44,209 nt of DNA, taken from Bacteroidota bacterium (lineage in GTDB: Bacteria > Bacteroidota > Bacteroidia > Bacteroidales > VadinHA17). Under the pieces are notes generated by a model. The model was not told where the DNA came from. It worked only from the letters and a program-made list of their open reading frames with translations, and ran no database searches. Position numbers and translations under genes: made by a program. This document shows, one piece after another, positions 25,439-34,770 of the stretch; the stretch's first letter is position 1; every line of letters begins with the position of its first letter. The DNA lies in the NCBI GenBank assembly GCA_023430725.1, contig JAEYZD010000059.1, positions 1 to 44,209 of the forward strand. Direction: 5' to 3'.

Positions 25439-28258
25439 ATGAACCATTTCAAAACCCTTCTCCCTCTGCTGTTTACGGCAGCAGCTGCGGTGCTGATTGC
25501 ATCGTGCGGCAAGACCCCCGAAAAGGATAGCCTGAGCCTCAGCTATGAAAAATTCACCATGCCGAATGGCTTGCAGGTGGTTCTGCACCAGGATCACTCA
25601 GACCCGGTTATGTCATATGCAATAATGTACCATGTGGGCTCCAGCAGGGAGACTCCGGGCCGGACGGGCTTCGCACATCTCTTTGAACACCTGCTGTTCA
25701 GCGGCTCGGAAAACGTTCCTAACGGGGTGTTCGACAGGGTGATAGAAAATGCCGGAGGATCAAACAACGGATTTACAAGCCGTGATGTGACTGCCTATTT
25801 TGAAAGCTTCCCGAAAAATGCACTTGAGAAAATCCTCTGGCTCGAGTCAGACAGGATGGGTTTTTTCATCAATTCGGTGACGCCACGAAACCTGGCTATC
25901 CAGCAGAATGTTGTACAGAATGAGAAAAGGCAGGGAGAAGACAACTCCCCTTACGGTTTCACAAACTACGTGATATCCAAAAACCTCTATCCGGAATCTC
26001 ACCCTTACAGCTGGGAGGTTATTGGTGAGATGGAGGATCTTGCCAACGCCACAGTTGATGATGTCAGGGGTTTTTACGAAAACTTCTACGGCCCCAACAA
26101 CGCAACCCTTGTACTGGCCGGAGATTTTGACGCAGATTCCGTGAAGCTGCTGCTCGACAAGTATTTCGGTGAGGTTAAGTCCCGCGGCCAGGTGCCGGCC
26201 AGGACGGCCATGCCCGTTACTCTCACGGAGTCAAAAAGACTATACCACGAGGATAATTTTGCCAATGTGCCTGAGATCAATCTCGTATGGCCGGTGGCTG
26301 AGAATTATACAAAAGATGCATATGCCCTTAACTTCCTGGCAGAGATACTTGCCAGCGGGAAAAAGGCCCCCATGTACAAGGTCCTGGTGAAAGAGAAACA
26401 GCTCACCTCACGGGTCTCAGCCTATAACGGAGCCGAGGAACTGGCCGGTGAGTTTGCAATCTCAGCCACAGCCAATGAGGGAAAAACACTGAAGGAGATA
26501 GAAGAAGCCATCCATGAAGCATTTGCACGTTTCGAGACTGAAGGGTTCACCGACAGGGAGGTTGACCGTATCAAGGCTACCATGGAAAAGGAGTTTTACC
26601 AGGGCCTTAACAGCGTGTTGAACAAGTCAATACAGATGGCCTCATACAATACCTTCCTGAATGACCCGGGATATGTCGGTAAGGATATTGAAAACATCAA
26701 GGCCGTCACACGCGAGGACATCATGAGGGTTTACGAGAAGTACATCAAGGGAAGGCCGCACATTGTAACAAGCTTCGTTCCCAAAGGGCAGCCGGAAATG
26801 ATGGCGGAAAATTCCGTAAAGGCCGTTGTAAATGAGGAAGATATCACCAAGGCCAGTCAGGTGGCAATCGATGATATCCTTGAAACCTCCGTTGAAAAGA
26901 CACCCTCGGCCATTGACCGTACAAAGGAACCCCCTGCCGGACCCGAACCGGAGGTACGCGTACCTGAGGTATGGAGAGCCACACTGAAGAACGGGATCAG
27001 GGTGTATGGCACCGAAAACAGGGAACTGCCGCTTGTAAGCATGTCTGTTGTAATTGCCGGCGGAGCGCTGGCTGATGACGTAGCCCTTCCGGGAGTTGCA
27101 TCGATGGTTGCCGCCGTGCTTCCGCAGGGAACCAGGAACAAGACACCCGAGGAACTTGAGGAGGAGATACAGCTTCTCGGCTCATCAGTCTATATGCGCG
27201 CATCATATGAAGAAATCGTCTTCAGCGGCAGCACTCTGTCACGCAACTTCGGAAAAACAGTCTCACTGATGAAAGAGATTCTCCTGGAACCCCGGTGGGA
27301 TTCGGCTGAGTTCAGAATGGCACAGTCGCGCACCAGGAATGCTCTGATCCAGTCCGAAGCCAGGCCTGCCAGTGTCGCCTCTGACCGGTTCATGAAACTG
27401 GTTTACGGACCCGGACATATCTTCGGGTATGATATCAGGGGCACAAAGGAATCAATCGAACAGATCACTCCTGATATCCTCAGGGATTTCTACGAAAGGA
27501 ACTTTTCACCGACGGTGACATCGGTGTATGTGGCTGGTAACGTCTCAAAGGATGAGGTTATGGAAGCACTCCGGCCGCTTGAGGATGAGTGGCAGGGGGG
27601 AGAAGTTGCCTTGAAGAGCTATGAACTGCCTGCCGCGCCTGACAAGTCACAGATATTTTTCATTGATATCCCGGGCTCCCGCCAGTCGGTTGTATATGCC
27701 GGTTACCTGGCTATGACCAGGGACAATCCCGATTATGTGAAGGCTGATTTTGCCAATTACCGGATGGGTGGTGCATTCACAAGTATCCTCAACCAGATAC
27801 TGCGCGAACAGAAGGGATTCACCTACGGGGCACGAAGCATGTTCCGCGAAATGAAAAACCCGGCGCCGTTCGTCATTTCAACAAGTGTCAGGTCTGATGC
27901 CACCCTTGAAACGATGGAAATAATCACCGGTGAGCTGAGGAAGTACCTCGGGGGTATTTCCGGGGAGGAACTGCAGTTCATCAGGAACAGCATGATAAGG
28001 TCAAATGCCCTTCGGTTTGAAACCAATGAAGCAATGGCAGACATGCTGTTGTACATCGGCAAGTACGGTTTCAGTGATGACTGGGTCAAAAAGGAGGAGG
28101 CGGTCATCAGGAACATGACTGTTGAAGACCATAAGGCCATCACTCAGAAGTACTTCGATCCTGACCGGATGTATTGGGTGATAGTGGGTGACGCCTCCAC
28201 ACAGATGCAGCAGCTGGAGAAGGTCGGCTTCGGGAAACCGGTGCCTGTCAGCAGGTAA
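25439..28258 (+). CDS. M16-family zinc metallopeptidase lipoprotein (pitrilysin-like, two-domain)
   Basis: Envelope-anchored zinc peptidase of 939 residues. The signal ends in LIASC (Cys23), a lipobox, so the mature protein is a lipoprotein. The first half (about 35-480) is the active M16 unit: the inverted zinc motif HLFEH gives His80, Glu83 and His84, and a further zinc Glu is expected in the QNVVQNEKRQGED helix near residue 160. The second half (about 510-930) has the same fold but no HxxEH; the equivalent place reads PGVASMVAAVLPQGT, so it is the inactive partner domain that closes the chamber. Layout and length are normal for fused M16 enzymes of Bacteroidota. Probable job: degradation of peptides in the periplasm. 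The substrate is unknown. Confidence 0.93.
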   Translation: MNHFKTLLPLLFTAAAAVLIASCGKTPEKDSLSLSYEKFTMPNGLQVVLHQDHSDPVMSYAIMYHVGSSRETPGRTGFAHLFEHLLFSGSENVPNGVFDRVIENAGGSNNGFTSRDVTAYFESFPKNALEKILWLESDRMGFFINSVTPRNLAIQQNVVQNEKRQGEDNSPYGFTNYVISKNLYPESHPYSWEVIGEMEDLANATVDDVRGFYENFYGPNNATLVLAGDFDADSVKLLLDKYFGEVKSRGQVPARTAMPVTLTESKRLYHEDNFANVPEINLVWPVAENYTKDAYALNFLAEILASGKKAPMYKVLVKEKQLTSRVSAYNGAEELAGEFAISATANEGKTLKEIEEAIHEAFARFETEGFTDREVDRIKATMEKEFYQGLNSVLNKSIQMASYNTFLNDPGYVGKDIENIKAVTREDIMRVYEKYIKGRPHIVTSFVPKGQPEMMAENSVKAVVNEEDITKASQVAIDDILETSVEKTPSAIDRTKEPPAGPEPEVRVPEVWRATLKNGIRVYGTENRELPLVSMSVVIAGGALADDVALPGVASMVAAVLPQGTRNKTPEELEEEIQLLGSSVYMRASYEEIVFSGSTLSRNFGKTVSLMKEILLEPRWDSAEFRMAQSRTRNALIQSEARPASVASDRFMKLVYGPGHIFGYDIRGTKESIEQITPDILRDFYERNFSPTVTSVYVAGNVSKDEVMEALRPLEDEWQGGEVALKSYELPAAPDKSQIFFIDIPGSRQSVVYAGYLAMTRDNPDYVKADFANYRMGGAFTSILNQILREQKGFTYGARSMFREMKNPAPFVISTSVRSDATLETMEIITGELRKYLGGISGEELQFIRNSMIRSNALRFETNEAMADMLLYIGKYGFSDDWVKKEEAVIRNMTVEDHKAITQKYFDPDRMYWVIVGDASTQMQQLEKVGFGKPVPVSR

Positions 28259-28262
28259 TCTC

Positions 28263-28297
28263 AGGCAATAGGCAATAGGCAATAGGCAATAGGCAAT
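28263..28297 (+). repeat. Five tandem copies of AGGCAAT
   Basis: Five perfect 7-base units in a row start 5 bases after the stop of the M16 gene, in the 142-base gap before the convergent DUF3788 gene. The rest of the gap has loosely repeated GACTG-like words. A simple-sequence repeat like this can change copy number by slipped replication; it lies outside any coding region here. Confidence 0.95.
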
Positions 28298-28400
28298 TCG
28301 CTGTAAATCATTATATTAATGACAAGGGACTGCTGATTGTCAGTGACTGAAATACGTTGATCGATTGCTGACTGAATGGCAACTGGTGACTGCGGACTGA

Positions 28401-28826
28401 TTATCCCTTCAGTCCTTTCTTATACTCAATCAGGCTGAGCAGGTCTCTGATCTGCTCTTCCTTTCTCATCTCAAGAGTTACAGGGTAAAGTGTCCCGAAG
28501 GGTTTAGCCACAGAGAGGGCTTCTTTTATGGCCGGGTCAATTTCAAGCTCACCGATTCCCGGGAGGTGCCTTTCAACAAAATAGAATCCGGCTTTGAAAT
28601 AGCCATCCCAGACAGAGAGCCAAAATACTGTCTTCTTCTTGTATCCCATCTTGCAAAGCCATGCCTTGCCGTCATTGTAATATCTCCATTCGGGCACCAG
28701 TCGGTATGGCTCTGCGGTTATAACGGCCAGCGTCTTTTCACAGACCTGGTAACTGTCAGCGAGAACTTCCTGAAGAACCTCCGGTGACGGAAAAACGGAC
28801 GGATCGGTGAGCAAAGGTTTTTCCAT
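28401..28826 (-). CDS. DUF3788 domain protein
   Basis: Cytosolic protein of 141 residues matching DUF3788 throughout: an N-terminal helix (PSPEVLQEVLADSYQVCEKT), the aromatic strand RLVPEWRYYNDGKAWLCK, the KKTVFWLSVWDGYFKAGFYF hairpin, and the C-terminal PVTLEMRKEEQIRDLLSLIEYK helix. The fold resembles the MmcQ/YjbR-type double-wing domain; the function is unknown. It is the last gene of a five-gene minus-strand run, 16 bases after the GH128-like gene, and probably a passenger rather than a polysaccharide enzyme. Confidence 0.87.
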   Translation of the reverse strand: MEKPLLTDPSVFPSPEVLQEVLADSYQVCEKTLAVITAEPYRLVPEWRYYNDGKAWLCKMGYKKKTVFWLSVWDGYFKAGFYFVERHLPGIGELEIDPAIKEALSVAKPFGTLYPVTLEMRKEEQIRDLLSLIEYKKGLKG

Positions 28827-28842
28827 TTCTATGATATATTAG

Positions 28843-30648
28843 TTACCTGATCACCAGCTTGTTATGACTGGACATTCGTTCTCCGGCAACTGTTACAATG
28901 TAAATGCCGGGTTTGAGACCGGCTCCTCCCGGAAGTAAAAACACCGCCTTCCCCTCTGAGGAAACTCTGATCATTCGGGTGCCAAGGATTTCCCCGGACA
29001 TGTCGGTGACTGTTATACTAACTTCTTCATCCGCATGCGATCCCCTGAAGTCCAGGGTGACAGTTCCTCCTGACGACGGGTTGGGGTAAACCGATATCGA
29101 ACCGGTGTCAGAGATATCCTCAATACCGGTCTGAAGCGTGCCGAAAACCTCAAACTCAAAGATTGAGTAACCATATTCCGTCAGTCTGTCACCTGCGTAC
29201 ATCCTGATGTACCTCGCGGAGGAGGTAAAGATGAAGCCGTCAGTCCCGCCGTCACCGTTGACGGTAGTATATACAGTAGTCCATGATGCATCATCGGTTG
29301 AAACCTGGATCTTGAAATTTTTTGCAGCTGCCGCCTCCCAGGAAATCCTGGCTCCGGTAAGGTCATAAACAGCCTGCAAATCAATCCGTATCCACTCGAC
29401 ATCAGTATATGCCGATGACCATCTTGTTGTCATGCTGCCGTCGTTCACAGCCGTGGCCGGAGTGGCTGTCCCCTGCACTGATGAAGCCGAAACCGGTTTT
29501 CCGAGCGCAATATTTGGTGTGGTGACAGTGACTGACACCTCGTCAAAGTCGCTTTTGCCACCGGCAGTGGCAGTCATACGAAAGACATAGACTCCCGGTA
29601 CCAGGCCGGAGGCAACGGGACCGCCAACTGAGGCATTGTCAAAAACGGCTGCTGCCGGACCACTCTCCTGTGTCCATGAAATGACTGCGGCATCATTATT
29701 TGCATCGTAAACTGATCCGCTCAGTGGTACGGATGAGGCCGGCTGGCTGATAAACCGGTCAGGGCCCGCCATAACGACAGGCGGCAGATCTGCCGTGAGT
29801 CCCGGAAAGCCCATGGAGGCATACAACTGCCCCAGTTTCGTAAGCACCCCGTCAGCTCCCAGGAGGCTGATATCGGGATTGATGCCGACACGGGTGGCAA
29901 ACCATGAATACCTGAAGACATCAGGATCATTTTCAAGTATCGGGATGGCCTCCTTCATGTATCTGACAACGCCCTCAAAATCAGGCTTGGGCGGATCCCA
30001 GGGGGCAAATTCGGTGATCCAGAGCGGTTTATTGTACTTCTTGAATTTGGTGAGATAGTTCCGAAGGGCTTCCGAACCCGGTGCATAGCTGTGAATTGCG
30101 ATGTAATCAACCTTGCATCCGGGACAGGCAGCAAAGAACTTATCGAGCCAGTCAACCGGGTCATTTGTGACCCCTTCGACGCAGTCACCGCACCAGTTTA
30201 CAGCCGGGCTGACAAGTTTGAGCCCCTTGCCGGCGGCAACCGCTTCAAGCCCGGGCCATGCCGCTGCGGCCTCAGCCGGGGTCATGTTGGCCTGAGACAG
30301 GAAATTTGGCTCGTTGAAGCCAAGAAGATACAGGCTGCCGGCCGGGATCCTGTTCTCAAAATCGGTGAGGTTTGACGGGGCATTCCAGGCCATGGGAACC
30401 CACTCAATACCGGATAACTGGCCCTGCGATACCGCAGGTGGTTCAACTCCCCAGTCGTAATACCATGTCATAAACGGAGCAAGAGTTGCCAGGTCCTGAG
30501 GGGAGGCGTCACCGCAGATTCCTCTCTTCGGGCTTTTGGTCTGGCCTGCGGCCGTAACGGAAATTATAAGAAGGATCAGCGTCCAGAGCAGGGCGATCCG
30601 TTTTGAAGTGACTGAACCGGCATTTTTATTTACCTCAGTTGCACCCAT
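28843..30648 (-). CDS. GH128-like glucanase with discoidin (CBM32) and T9SS sorting domains
   Basis: Secreted enzyme of 601 residues. A signal anchor-like start (ALLWTLILLIISVTAAGQ) precedes a Glyco_hydro_cc (GH128) TIM barrel at about 42-275: RGICGDASP, the acid/base Glu113 in LLGFNEPNF, IAIHSYAP, and the nucleophile Glu213 in LWITEFAPW. GH128 enzymes cleave beta-1,3-glucans. An immunoglobulin-like spacer (about 285-380) and a discoidin/F5-8C domain (about 385-510, ALGKPVSASS, WIRIDLQAVYDLTGARI) follow, probably binding the glycan. A type A T9SS sorting domain ends the protein (ISVYPNPSSGGTVTLDF, GLKPGIYIVTV), so it should reach the cell surface. The start ATG lies 3 bases after the HAD gene stop, an operon arrangement. 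Confidence 0.88.
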   Translation of the reverse strand: MGATEVNKNAGSVTSKRIALLWTLILLIISVTAAGQTKSPKRGICGDASPQDLATLAPFMTWYYDWGVEPPAVSQGQLSGIEWVPMAWNAPSNLTDFENRIPAGSLYLLGFNEPNFLSQANMTPAEAAAAWPGLEAVAAGKGLKLVSPAVNWCGDCVEGVTNDPVDWLDKFFAACPGCKVDYIAIHSYAPGSEALRNYLTKFKKYNKPLWITEFAPWDPPKPDFEGVVRYMKEAIPILENDPDVFRYSWFATRVGINPDISLLGADGVLTKLGQLYASMGFPGLTADLPPVVMAGPDRFISQPASSVPLSGSVYDANNDAAVISWTQESGPAAAVFDNASVGGPVASGLVPGVYVFRMTATAGGKSDFDEVSVTVTTPNIALGKPVSASSVQGTATPATAVNDGSMTTRWSSAYTDVEWIRIDLQAVYDLTGARISWEAAAAKNFKIQVSTDDASWTTVYTTVNGDGGTDGFIFTSSARYIRMYAGDRLTEYGYSIFEFEVFGTLQTGIEDISDTGSISVYPNPSSGGTVTLDFRGSHADEEVSITVTDMSGEILGTRMIRVSSEGKAVFLLPGGAGLKPGIYIVTVAGERMSSHNKLVIR

Positions 30649-30651
30649 ATA

Positions 30652-31263
30652 TCATACATTGAGTCCAAGCGCATTCAGTTCAACCCTCAGCTGTTCAGGG
30701 GAAGTGAAGTGTATGGCGTTGAATCCAAGCTCTGCCGCAGCATCTGCATTTGGCTTGTTGTCATCAATATACACGGATTCTGCCGGATTGACGCTGTAAC
30801 GCTTCATCAGGACACGGTAAATCTCATGGTCCGGTTTCAGCAGCTTCTCATAACCTGATACAACCAGTCCGTCGAACAGTTTCATGAAATCATAGCGGTT
30901 GTACGCCACGGGGAAAGCTTCATGTGACCAGTTTGAAAGGGCGTAAAGGGGCATTCCGGCCGATTTAAGCCTTCGGAAGATCTCCACCGTTCCGCTTATC
31001 TCACCGTTGAGCATCTCCTCCCAGCGGCCGTAATAAAGAGCTATCTTGTCACGGTACCCGGGAAATTTCTCCTGCAGCTCGGCAGTGGCAACACTGAAGA
31101 GTTTGCCTCCGTCCTGCTGAACGTTCCATTCATAGGTGCATACATTTGCAAGGAACCACTCCATCTCCTCCACGCTCTCAAACACTTTCCGGAAGAGGTG
31201 CCTTGGGTTCCAGTCGATAAGTACCCCCCCGATATCAAATACTACTGTTCTGATTTTTCCCAT
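30652..31263 (-). CDS. HAD-IA family phosphatase (YihX-like)
   Basis: Cytosolic haloacid-dehalogenase-fold hydrolase of 203 residues from the ATG at 31263 (MGKIRTVVFDIGGVLIDW). Motif I gives the nucleophile Asp10, but the +2 position is Gly (DIGGV), not the Asp of a DxD phosphatase; YihX-type sugar-phosphate phosphatases also have Gly there. Motif II is the ALSNWSHE Ser, motif III the Lys in YEKLLKPDHEIY, and motif IV VYIDDNKPN. A helical cap lies at 15-85. A sugar-phosphate substrate is likely but unproven. Its start lies inside the end of the carboxylesterase gene (22-base overlap) and its stop is 3 bases before the GH128 gene, so it belongs to this operon. Confidence 0.9.
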   Translation of the reverse strand: MGKIRTVVFDIGGVLIDWNPRHLFRKVFESVEEMEWFLANVCTYEWNVQQDGGKLFSVATAELQEKFPGYRDKIALYYGRWEEMLNGEISGTVEIFRRLKSAGMPLYALSNWSHEAFPVAYNRYDFMKLFDGLVVSGYEKLLKPDHEIYRVLMKRYSVNPAESVYIDDNKPNADAAAELGFNAIHFTSPEQLRVELNALGLNV

Positions 31264-32825
31264 TCCCTTAGCCATTTGAAATATTCTTCCATGAATTGCA
31301 GACGTTCTGCATCAGGCACCTCTGTCGTCACAGGTTCAGCCCCCTTCAGGTACATAACGGTTTTCTCCCCGTCTCTGTATACAGGCCATTCAGGAAGCCC
31401 CCCGCCGTTGGGATCTCCGGTTTTCGCGAAGTTGGTCCAGTACCTGATCATAATATCTGAAAGCGCTTTCTCCTCGTCAGTAGCCTGCATCCCGGGGTTC
31501 TGGCCGACCGTACCAAATACATAGGCTATCTCCATAGCATGGGCAGCGCCTCTTGGCAAAGGTCCGCCAGGGTACCAGGGTTCAGGCCTGAACTGGTCAA
31601 AGTAGTACACGTAGACCCTCGAGGATCCTGTCTCTGACTGCAGCCTAGCCCAGGTCCATGAGGGCCATGCAAAGGCCGTGGCCTCGAAAATGTCAGCCAG
31701 TGAATGGTAAACTTCAGTCTGGTCACTGCCCGGATAGAGTTCCAGGGCCCTGTCTGCCATTGGCCCGAAGCGTCCTTTAATCATGCCGGCATATTGCTCT
31801 GGTTCCATCGGCTGCACAAACATCGAGCCCTCATCGGAGTTGGTCCCGATTATGACGTTCACATCATTGTATTTACCTGTACTGTAGAGTTTGTACTGGT
31901 CCCCGGCAATCACGTATCCGTCAGCATTGGGCCAGAATCCGCCCATCTGTGACAGCGGATCATTGAGCCATCTGTCATAGGGTATTGTCCTCAGTTCAAT
32001 AATCCCCTTTGCTCCCATCCTTTCGGCAAACGTCATCCCCTGCTGCTCTGCTCCTTTCAGTGAGGCCATATATTCACCCATTCCCCTGCTGTCACTTACA
32101 GGACTGAATGAACCGCCGCTCTGGCTTATTGCACCTGAGAAAAGTCCTTTGGCCAGGGGGGAGGCACAAAGCATGCTAACCGATATTGCCCCTGCAGATT
32201 CCCCGAAGATTGTCACCCGTGTTGGATCGCCACCGAACTCTTCGATATTCTGTTGCACCCATTTCAGCCCGGCTATCTGGTCCAGAAGGCCGTAGTTACC
32301 TGAAACACCGTTTGCTGATTCCGCCGACAGTTCCGGATGAGCCATGAAACCAAGTGCACCGAGCCGGTAGGCTACACTGACCAGGATCACACCGTTTGCG
32401 GCTATATTCATACCGCTGGTACCTGCAGTGCTGCCATTTGAAAAACCTCCGCCGTAAATCCAGACCATCACCGGAAGTTTCTCCCCCTTTGATCTGGCAG
32501 GGGTCCATACGTTAAGATACAGGCAATCCTCTGACATTTCAATGTCACCCATCCATTCTGCCCTGGCCTGCACCGGCGAGGGGGCGAAACGGACTGCCTC
32601 CAGCACCCCTTCCCAGGGGACAACCGGCTGAGGAGCCTTCCATCGAAGATCGCCTGTCGGCGGTGCGGCAAAAGGAATGCCCCGGAAAACGGCAATCCCT
32701 TCCTCAACCGTACCCTGGACCATTCCGTCCTTAAGCCTGACTTTTGCATCAGTGAGGTTGCTCCTTTCGCATCCTGCATTAAGTACAAGTGCAATCATAA
32801 GCCAAAGTATTGTAACTGTTTTCAT
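31242..32825 (-). CDS. Type-B carboxylesterase lipoprotein
   Basis: Alpha/beta-hydrolase carboxylesterase of 527 residues, exported: the signal ends LVLNAGC (Cys19), a lipobox. Domain marks of the carboxylesterase B family are the EDCLYLNVWTP strand, the oxyanion loop MVWIYGGGFSNG, the nucleophile Ser210 in IFGESAGA, and the late His in RGAAHAMEIAYVFG. The expected Glu is near GTNSDEGSMF. Many such enzymes beside glycan genes remove acetyl or feruloyl esters from polysaccharides; the substrate here is not known. It lies 55 bases downstream of the alpha/beta hydrolase gene and overlaps the HAD gene. Confidence 0.92.
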   Translation of the reverse strand: MKTVTILWLMIALVLNAGCERSNLTDAKVRLKDGMVQGTVEEGIAVFRGIPFAAPPTGDLRWKAPQPVVPWEGVLEAVRFAPSPVQARAEWMGDIEMSEDCLYLNVWTPARSKGEKLPVMVWIYGGGFSNGSTAGTSGMNIAANGVILVSVAYRLGALGFMAHPELSAESANGVSGNYGLLDQIAGLKWVQQNIEEFGGDPTRVTIFGESAGAISVSMLCASPLAKGLFSGAISQSGGSFSPVSDSRGMGEYMASLKGAEQQGMTFAERMGAKGIIELRTIPYDRWLNDPLSQMGGFWPNADGYVIAGDQYKLYSTGKYNDVNVIIGTNSDEGSMFVQPMEPEQYAGMIKGRFGPMADRALELYPGSDQTEVYHSLADIFEATAFAWPSWTWARLQSETGSSRVYVYYFDQFRPEPWYPGGPLPRGAAHAMEIAYVFGTVGQNPGMQATDEEKALSDIMIRYWTNFAKTGDPNGGGLPEWPVYRDGEKTVMYLKGAEPVTTEVPDAERLQFMEEYFKWLREWEKSEQ

Positions 32826-32880
32826 AATTTTCAGGTTATGTTTTCAATGGTTCAAAACGGTTTTTTTTGTCCGGGCCAGT

Positions 32881-34590
32881 TCATCTGATGGTCACAACCC
32901 CTGATGCCTTCACTTTCTGAATCGCCTCCCCGGGAAGCACCCAGTTGTTGTCAAACCGTCCCTGGGCAACAGCATCGTCAGGACTCTCCCTGAAGAGAAG
33001 ATAATCACCCATGCTTTTCAATGCTTCGACCTTTGTTCCGCTGAAGGCATATCCTCCCTGTCCGGCCTGTTTTTTTGGCGGGGTCCACCAGGGAAGCCCG
33101 GAGTTGACGAGGATGTAATGTCTGTTCATCGGAAAAATGTAGACCAGTCCGTAGTTTTCTGCCTTGGGATCGAGATGCATGGGAAGCCTGTCGGCGAATT
33201 TTTCAATGACCGAGTTGGTCTCCCTTGTGCCGAAAAGGACAAGGTTCGACCGGACATAATCGCTTGACCTGACCTCCCTGTCTGCAATGACTCTCGGGAA
33301 CACCATTATCCTGCCTCCCATCCCGCTCCAGTCGGCTGCGGCCACGGCCTGGGCGCGCCTGGCAGCTAGTACGTCTGCCGGCGGGTTGTCAGCGGTACCG
33401 AAGACATAGACGTGGCTTCCGGTCACGGCTGCATAGAGCGGACCCTCAGCGCCCTGCTGCTTGGAGGTAAGACCGGGGGTAAAACGCTTACACACCCAAC
33501 CGGTGCCACTCAGCATGAATGAAACCGCGTCAGCGCTTCTTACACTGAATGACTTGCCATTGACAGTGACAGATATCTTTCTGCCGGAGGTGAACTGCGG
33601 GTGGCCGTCAAGATTCAGGGTAAATGCCTGTGCGCCTGATGACACTACGGTGACGGCGTTTGGGGCTGTGAACTTCGCCTCAATTGTTGCCGTCTCACCG
33701 GGAATCATATCATCAACCGTGATCCAGTAAGCCTTGTTGTACTTGAACCACTTCGTTGTAAAAGATACCTTTTCAGGGAAGAGATCGCGTTTGAACTGAG
33801 AGAACCAGTCAAAGATGAACCCATCCTTGTATGCCCACTCCCAGCTGTTGTGTCCTACACCGGGATACTCCACGTAGTCAAGTCTCTGTGCAGCGGTCTC
33901 CAGCCTTGCCTTCCATTCAGAAGCGGTCTTGTAAAGGAAGTCCTTGTCCCCGATGAAGAGGTGCACCGGCAGGTTGGCGGCGTTGCCGGCAAGTTCCATG
34001 GTTCCTTCGGGCGGGGCAGGACAGACGGGAGCAATTGCCGCCCACATGTCCGGGCGCGTCAGGCCCAGCCATAAGGTGCCGCCGCCACCCATCGAGAGAC
34101 CGGTCAGATAGATCCTGTCCTCATCAATCAGGAATCTCGATTTAAGATCATCTATCATATCATAGACGTCCTGTTCCGGGACCCCCTGGTATCCGGCGGT
34201 GCCCCGCGCCAGCGGAGCGGCCGCTATGTAATCGACAGGCCTGAAGGGAGGCCAGTAGCGGCTTGCCTCCACGTCGTTCTCATAGGGAACGTTACCCGGC
34301 TTAATGAAGTCATAGCCCTGGCTGTTGCCGACGCCAAAGAGACGCCTCATCCCCAGCCGGTGGTTTGACCATGCTCCGTGCAGGAATACCACAAGAGGAT
34401 AGGCTTTCTGTTCGTTGAATTTTTCCGGTATGTAGACCGAATATGGCTGGTCCGCATCATCAACCGATGAGAAGAATGAGAGATCCTGAGGCCCGGATTT
34501 CAGGCGCTGGGCATCGGCAGGGTTAGCCATACATATCATTGCCGCTATGAACATTACGAGGCTGCGTACCCAAATCTGAACTCTTTTCAT
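32881..34590 (-). CDS. Secreted alpha/beta hydrolase (esterase, PHB-depolymerase-like)
   Basis: Exported hydrolase of 569 residues with a Sec signal (LVMFIAAMICMANPADAQ). The catalytic domain (about 30-275) has the oxyanion segment PLVVFLHGAWSNH, nucleophile Ser166 in LTGLSMGGG, an Asp in HLFIGDKDFL and His in YPGVGHNSWEW, a full triad of the prolyl-oligopeptidase/feruloyl esterase/depolymerase group. The C-terminal half (about 280-560) is a second beta-rich region with SFSVRSADAVSF and LVYIFPMNRHYILVNSGLPWW; I do not recognise it as a known domain, and it may bind the substrate. First gene of the five-gene minus-strand run and divergent from the sigma factor 180 bases away, so the gap may hold both promoters. 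Confidence 0.85.
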   Translation of the reverse strand: MKRVQIWVRSLVMFIAAMICMANPADAQRLKSGPQDLSFFSSVDDADQPYSVYIPEKFNEQKAYPLVVFLHGAWSNHRLGMRRLFGVGNSQGYDFIKPGNVPYENDVEASRYWPPFRPVDYIAAAPLARGTAGYQGVPEQDVYDMIDDLKSRFLIDEDRIYLTGLSMGGGGTLWLGLTRPDMWAAIAPVCPAPPEGTMELAGNAANLPVHLFIGDKDFLYKTASEWKARLETAAQRLDYVEYPGVGHNSWEWAYKDGFIFDWFSQFKRDLFPEKVSFTTKWFKYNKAYWITVDDMIPGETATIEAKFTAPNAVTVVSSGAQAFTLNLDGHPQFTSGRKISVTVNGKSFSVRSADAVSFMLSGTGWVCKRFTPGLTSKQQGAEGPLYAAVTGSHVYVFGTADNPPADVLAARRAQAVAAADWSGMGGRIMVFPRVIADREVRSSDYVRSNLVLFGTRETNSVIEKFADRLPMHLDPKAENYGLVYIFPMNRHYILVNSGLPWWTPPKKQAGQGGYAFSGTKVEALKSMGDYLLFRESPDDAVAQGRFDNNWVLPGEAIQKVKASGVVTIR

Positions 34591-34740
34591 ATCTTAACGG
34601 ATTTGTAGTTTATAACTGTAGCGCATAAAATTAACTTTTTACGCTGAATTCTGCTGCCAGGGCTTAGTATTTAAGTCCTTCGTGCCGGCTGCCACGTAAT
34701 TCGCCACACCGTTTCATGCATCATTTACGGAAGATGTGAT

Positions 34741-34748
34741 TATATTTG
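34741..34748 (+). promoter_or_regulatory. Bacteroides-type -7 element before the ECF sigma gene
   Basis: TATATTTG matches the Bacteroides -7 consensus TAnnTTTG exactly. It would give a leader of about 15 bases before the GTG start at 34771 and so supports that start. A TTTA word lies 17 bases upstream, not the full -33 TTTG. Confidence 0.5.
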
Positions 34749-34770
34749 ATGCAATGCAACAACAGGTACA

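Noticed and set aside
28263..28297. AGGCAAT tandem array as a CRISPR
   Set aside because: Units are 7 bases with no spacers, and no cas gene is in the window. It is a simple-sequence repeat.
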